From Liolophura sinensis (Eukaryota; Mollusca; Polyplacophora; Chitonida; Chitonidae): a DNA stretch of 64,000 bases. Every line of letters starts with the position of its first letter. The stretch's first letter is position 1. Under the pieces are notes generated by a model. It was not told the DNA's origin. It saw nothing but the letters and a program-made list of their open reading frames with translations, and did no database searches. Below, piece after piece: positions 62,501 to 64,000 of this stretch. The DNA lies in NCBI RefSeq assembly GCF_032854445.1, contig NC_088295.1, positions 13,007,385 through 13,071,384 of the forward strand, in the 5' to 3' direction. A program made the translations under genes and the position numbers.

Positions 62501-63845
62501 GTTTCTTAAACGTAGCAAATACATAAATTGGTATGAATCTTTAGATATAGATCAGCACGCTACTTAAAATACAGCAAATAGATTAATCAGGTTAACGTAT
62601 TCCTCAAATAGATGTCCGTTCAGATTGTCGTTACATTCAAAACGCATGGAAACCAAGTATCTGAGGGGTCAGTCTCGTTGTTAAGCTGATTTTCATTCAT
62701 ACCAACTTGGTAATTTTGCATAAAAGTATTGCCATAAAAATAAAATGAAATATGTAGCGCCGCATGAAACTAAAATAAATCTTCTTGTAAATAGGATATG
62801 TATGTACATAAATACCGCACGTTGTCTGCTGTCTTCAGGAACTGCACCGATGGAGCTGACAGTGCTGAGTGTGAAGTTTCCACGCCTGGAGGAAGAGACG
62901 ATCAGTGAGGAAGGAGTGTATTCTGTCACGGCGAGTGATATCCTAAGTTATACAGTATTTGTCGACGGCAAGGTGGTCAGTGTCCCAGTCAACTATAAGC
63001 TTCCAACACAGGTAACATATGTAAACCAAACCGCATACCAACACCACCGCTGTCCCTCCCTAAAATGCCAGTGTAAACGGCAGTGATGTTCTTAGACAAT
63101 AGTAATTCGCCTTTACTAACAGGGCAGGGCATGAACAGGGCATTTCAAAATATGAATTATTTTTACCAAAAATCTGAAATATTTAAACCTTAAATTTATC
63201 CACTCTGTGTGTGAACTCGTCCTTTAACTCCACCCCCTATTGTTTACATAAACAAGGCACTGGACTATATACGGATTTGAAGTTGTGCATTCCTGTCTTC
63301 GAGACATCATTAAAAACCGTTGATTTCTTCTCATTTCAGACAGCTAAATTTCCCTCAGATAAATTATGCTTTTGAAAAGTTTGTTTTGCTAATTCTATGA
63401 ACGAGACTATAGTCTTTGTGAGCCTTCACTTTGGACATGGACATTTCTGTTTGTCGGACATTAGAGTAAGCAACCAAACGCCTTCAGACAGATTTTGATT
63501 CATGTACACAGGTGAAGAGGACAAGAAAATTGATAAACTCAACACACACCAGGGAACTTCAGTGTGGCTTTATGGAGGAAGTACAGCTTCTGTGAGTGAT
63601 TTAACGATTTGAATAGATTCACAGTGCAATAATGCATATATAAGTCAACATTGCTGTAAATTTCGACCATTCAACAGCTGTTCCATGGTAATACCTTGTG
63701 GATTCCTGTGAAAATTTGGTCGTGACAATCCGTTGTTTAACAAGTGATGTTTACCAAATCAAAAGAGACAAACAGCAAAGAAGAACATTTCCTATTTCCT
63801 ATCTCTAGGGTGGCAGCCCAGTTTTCTCTTACGTGGCAGAAATGA
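56280..63845 (+). CDS. C-type lectin-like/Ig-domain surface or secreted protein, partial multi-exon gene
   Basis: Exons in order with matching phases: 56280-56563, 57109-57317 (C-type lectin-like domain), 59071-59246, 59822-59933 (Ig domain), 60868-60890, 61863-61974, 62839-63011 (second Ig-like half), and less surely 63512-63591 and 63809-63845. The lectin domain has the long-form six-Cys pattern and a WIG motif but no EPN/QPD or WND calcium-sugar motifs, so carbohydrate binding is doubtful. Ig domain 1 has the expected Cys, Trp and Cys (LLNCSAIGYP, IAWYKDG, GKFVCNAS). The second Ig-like stretch (EEGVYSVTASDILSYTVFVD) lacks the F-strand Cys. I found no signal peptide and no transmembrane segment, so the 5' end is missing and the 3' end is unsure. 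Lectin-first, Ig-second order is the reverse of gastropod CREP/FREP proteins. Role in recognition or adhesion is inference. Confidence 0.7.
57109..57317 (+). CDS. Lectin gene: CTLD exon b
   Basis: Acceptor TTTTCAG|A, donor ACAG|GTAGGA, 209 nt. Contains FTDGYFWWVSKPN, two sequons (NDT, NYS) and NFTC, then LVIDSTRYWWSAQYCDHM and SGFICQYE, the second disulfide half of the domain. The usual WND calcium motif is replaced by YWWSAQ. Confidence 0.88.
57383..57980 (+). repeat. Segmental duplication, left copy, with truncated Ig exon
   Basis: 598 bp closely matching 59181-59778. It contains the last 22 codons of the Ig exon, still open (KDGSVTQNNTGGIMISESF, then CKQ), and its donor (AACAG|GTATGCC), but lacks the 5' part of the exon and its acceptor. 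It sits 66 bp after the CTLD exon b donor. Confidence 0.92.
57981..59070 (+). other. Intron of the lectin gene
   Basis: Unique sequence between the two duplicated segments. No exon recognised. Confidence 0.5.
59071..59246 (+). CDS. Lectin gene: Ig domain exon a
   Basis: Acceptor GTTTGTAG|TT, donor AACAG|GTATGC, 176 nt. Contains VHPEVFLTPTAFARRGKP, ILLNCSAIGYPHPIIAWYKDG, matching I-set Ig strands A' to C with the B-strand Cys and core Trp. An NNT sequon follows. The 3' 66 bp and the next intron are duplicated at 57383-57980. Confidence 0.88.
59181..59778 (+). repeat. Segmental duplication, right copy (functional Ig exon)
   Basis: The copy that keeps the acceptor and full exon. It is therefore likely the source of the truncated copy at 57383. 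Confidence 0.9.
59822..59933 (+). CDS. Lectin gene: Ig domain exon b
   Basis: Acceptor ACACCAG|GTT, donor GCCTG|GTGAGT, 112 nt. Contains VVTTSLYLSSPKPGKFVCNA then STVGLSTHRTTQLFVMP. These are the E-F-G strands, with the second Ig Cys in GKFVC. Confidence 0.85.
60440..60800. repeat. 124-bp tandem repeat, about three copies, in a lectin gene intron
   Basis: TGACTCAGAATTGTTTCATA starts at 60448, 60571 and 60696. Each is followed by CCTG(A/T)GGTCTACGC and TTCTCTTTATTCTC. The third copy is incomplete, lacking the CCGTCCCTGCCGATC part. Confidence 0.9.
60868..60890 (+). CDS. Lectin gene: 23-nt microexon
   Basis: Acceptor GTTTTCAG|AC, donor AATCTG|GTAAGT. With the preceding G it encodes DDMSADNL in a frame that fits both neighbours. 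Both splice sites are strong, but an exon this short is supported only by phase and sites. Confidence 0.6.
61863..61974 (+). CDS. Lectin gene: linker exon
   Basis: Acceptor ATTATAG|GAT, donor ATATTG|GTAAAT, 112 nt, phase 0 to 1. Encodes DDKEVRRSAMFSTLQFLSRS then AINSSAGSNSVFPQGDI. It repeats the DD start of the microexon. No domain. Confidence 0.65.
62380..62600. repeat. Degenerate tandem repeats in a lectin gene intron
   Basis: AGCAAATAGATAAATCAGTA, GCAAATACATAAATTGGTA and GCAAATAGATTAATCAGG recur about every 40-60 bp. Two GTGCTTGTGTCGATGTG copies are adjacent at about 62382-62415. Confidence 0.65.
62839..63011 (+). CDS. Lectin gene: second Ig-like exon
   Basis: Acceptor GTCTTCAG|GA, donor ACACAG|GTAACA, 173 nt. 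Contains MELTVLSVKFPRLEEETISE, then EGVYSVTASDILSYTVFVDG, which fits the E-F-G part of an I-set Ig fold, except that the F-strand Cys is Val. Ends VPVNYKLPTQ. Confidence 0.75.
63512..63591 (+). CDS. Lectin gene: possible exon
   Basis: Acceptor TACACAG|GTG and donor CTTCT|GTGAGT, 80 nt, in phase with the previous exon. Encodes VKRTRKLINSTHTRELQCGF then MEEVQLL. One Cys and one NST sequon. No domain could be assigned. Confidence 0.45.
63809..63845 (+). CDS. Lectin gene: possible terminal exon
   Basis: Acceptor CTATCTCTAG|G. The frame continues LVAAQFSLTWQK to TGA at 63843. If right, the protein ends without a membrane anchor. The alternative is that this is not an exon and the gene continues past the window. 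Confidence 0.3.
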
Positions 63846-64000
63846 CCTGACAGCATGTTGAATATGAGGCGTTTGCACAGCTTGTCCTTACAATGCACAT
63901 AGCTAAGGTATAAGATAAAGGTGTTGGCCTCAGACCTCTATTCATTTTCCATGAGCGACAGTGTTAACGTTTCGTGCTGTGACTTAACTGTAAGGGCATT

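Overview
The window is eukaryotic, intron-rich animal DNA, about 60% A+T, with short exons in long introns and a heavy load of tRNA-derived SINEs and minisatellites. The best guess is a mollusc or another lophotrochozoan. That rests on the SINE style (conserved core, tail rich in AATAAATAAAT), on metazoan orthologues with typical animal gene structure, and on an invertebrate-style C-type lectin/Ig gene. Species assignment is inference. There is one 200-N assembly gap at 22988-23187.

Layout. 1-14.5 kb: mostly intergenic, with SINEs, a 28-bp and a roughly 31-bp minisatellite, and one convincing exon on the minus strand (10784-11003), the first coding exon of a claudin/CACNG-like four-transmembrane protein. 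14.47-19.23 kb: a 4.8-kb satellite made of a 94-bp block followed by a diverged, related 81-bp block. 19.3-24.7 kb: intergenic, with a MITE-like element, the assembly gap and one unidentified open frame.

24.7-36.1 kb (minus strand): a complete ten-exon PPAN gene (Peter Pan/SSF1, Brix-domain ribosome biogenesis factor, 494 aa). I could read every splice junction with correct phase. Its introns hold SINEs, a duplicated minisatellite block, and a minisatellite that repeats the exon 6 3' end and its splice donor. 36.2-41.5 kb (plus strand): a complete four-exon PFDN1 gene (prefoldin subunit 1, 126 aa). PPAN and PFDN1 are head to head with 146 bp between start codons and an ETS-type motif between them, so they probably share a bidirectional housekeeping promoter. 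One product builds the large ribosomal subunit and the other feeds nascent actin and tubulin to the chaperonin.

42.9-45.2 kb: two related minisatellites. 45.2-50.4 kb: intergenic with SINEs. 50432-51100 (minus): a single-exon bHLH transcription factor. 51.1-56.2 kb: no recognised gene. 56.28-63.85 kb (plus): part of a secreted or cell-surface gene with a C-type lectin-like domain split over two exons, an Ig domain split over two exons, small linker exons and a second Ig-like segment. Its 5' end is not found and its 3' end is uncertain. A 598-bp piece covering the 3' part of the first Ig exon and its following intron is duplicated inside this gene. I see no CRISPR, operon or prokaryotic-type system.
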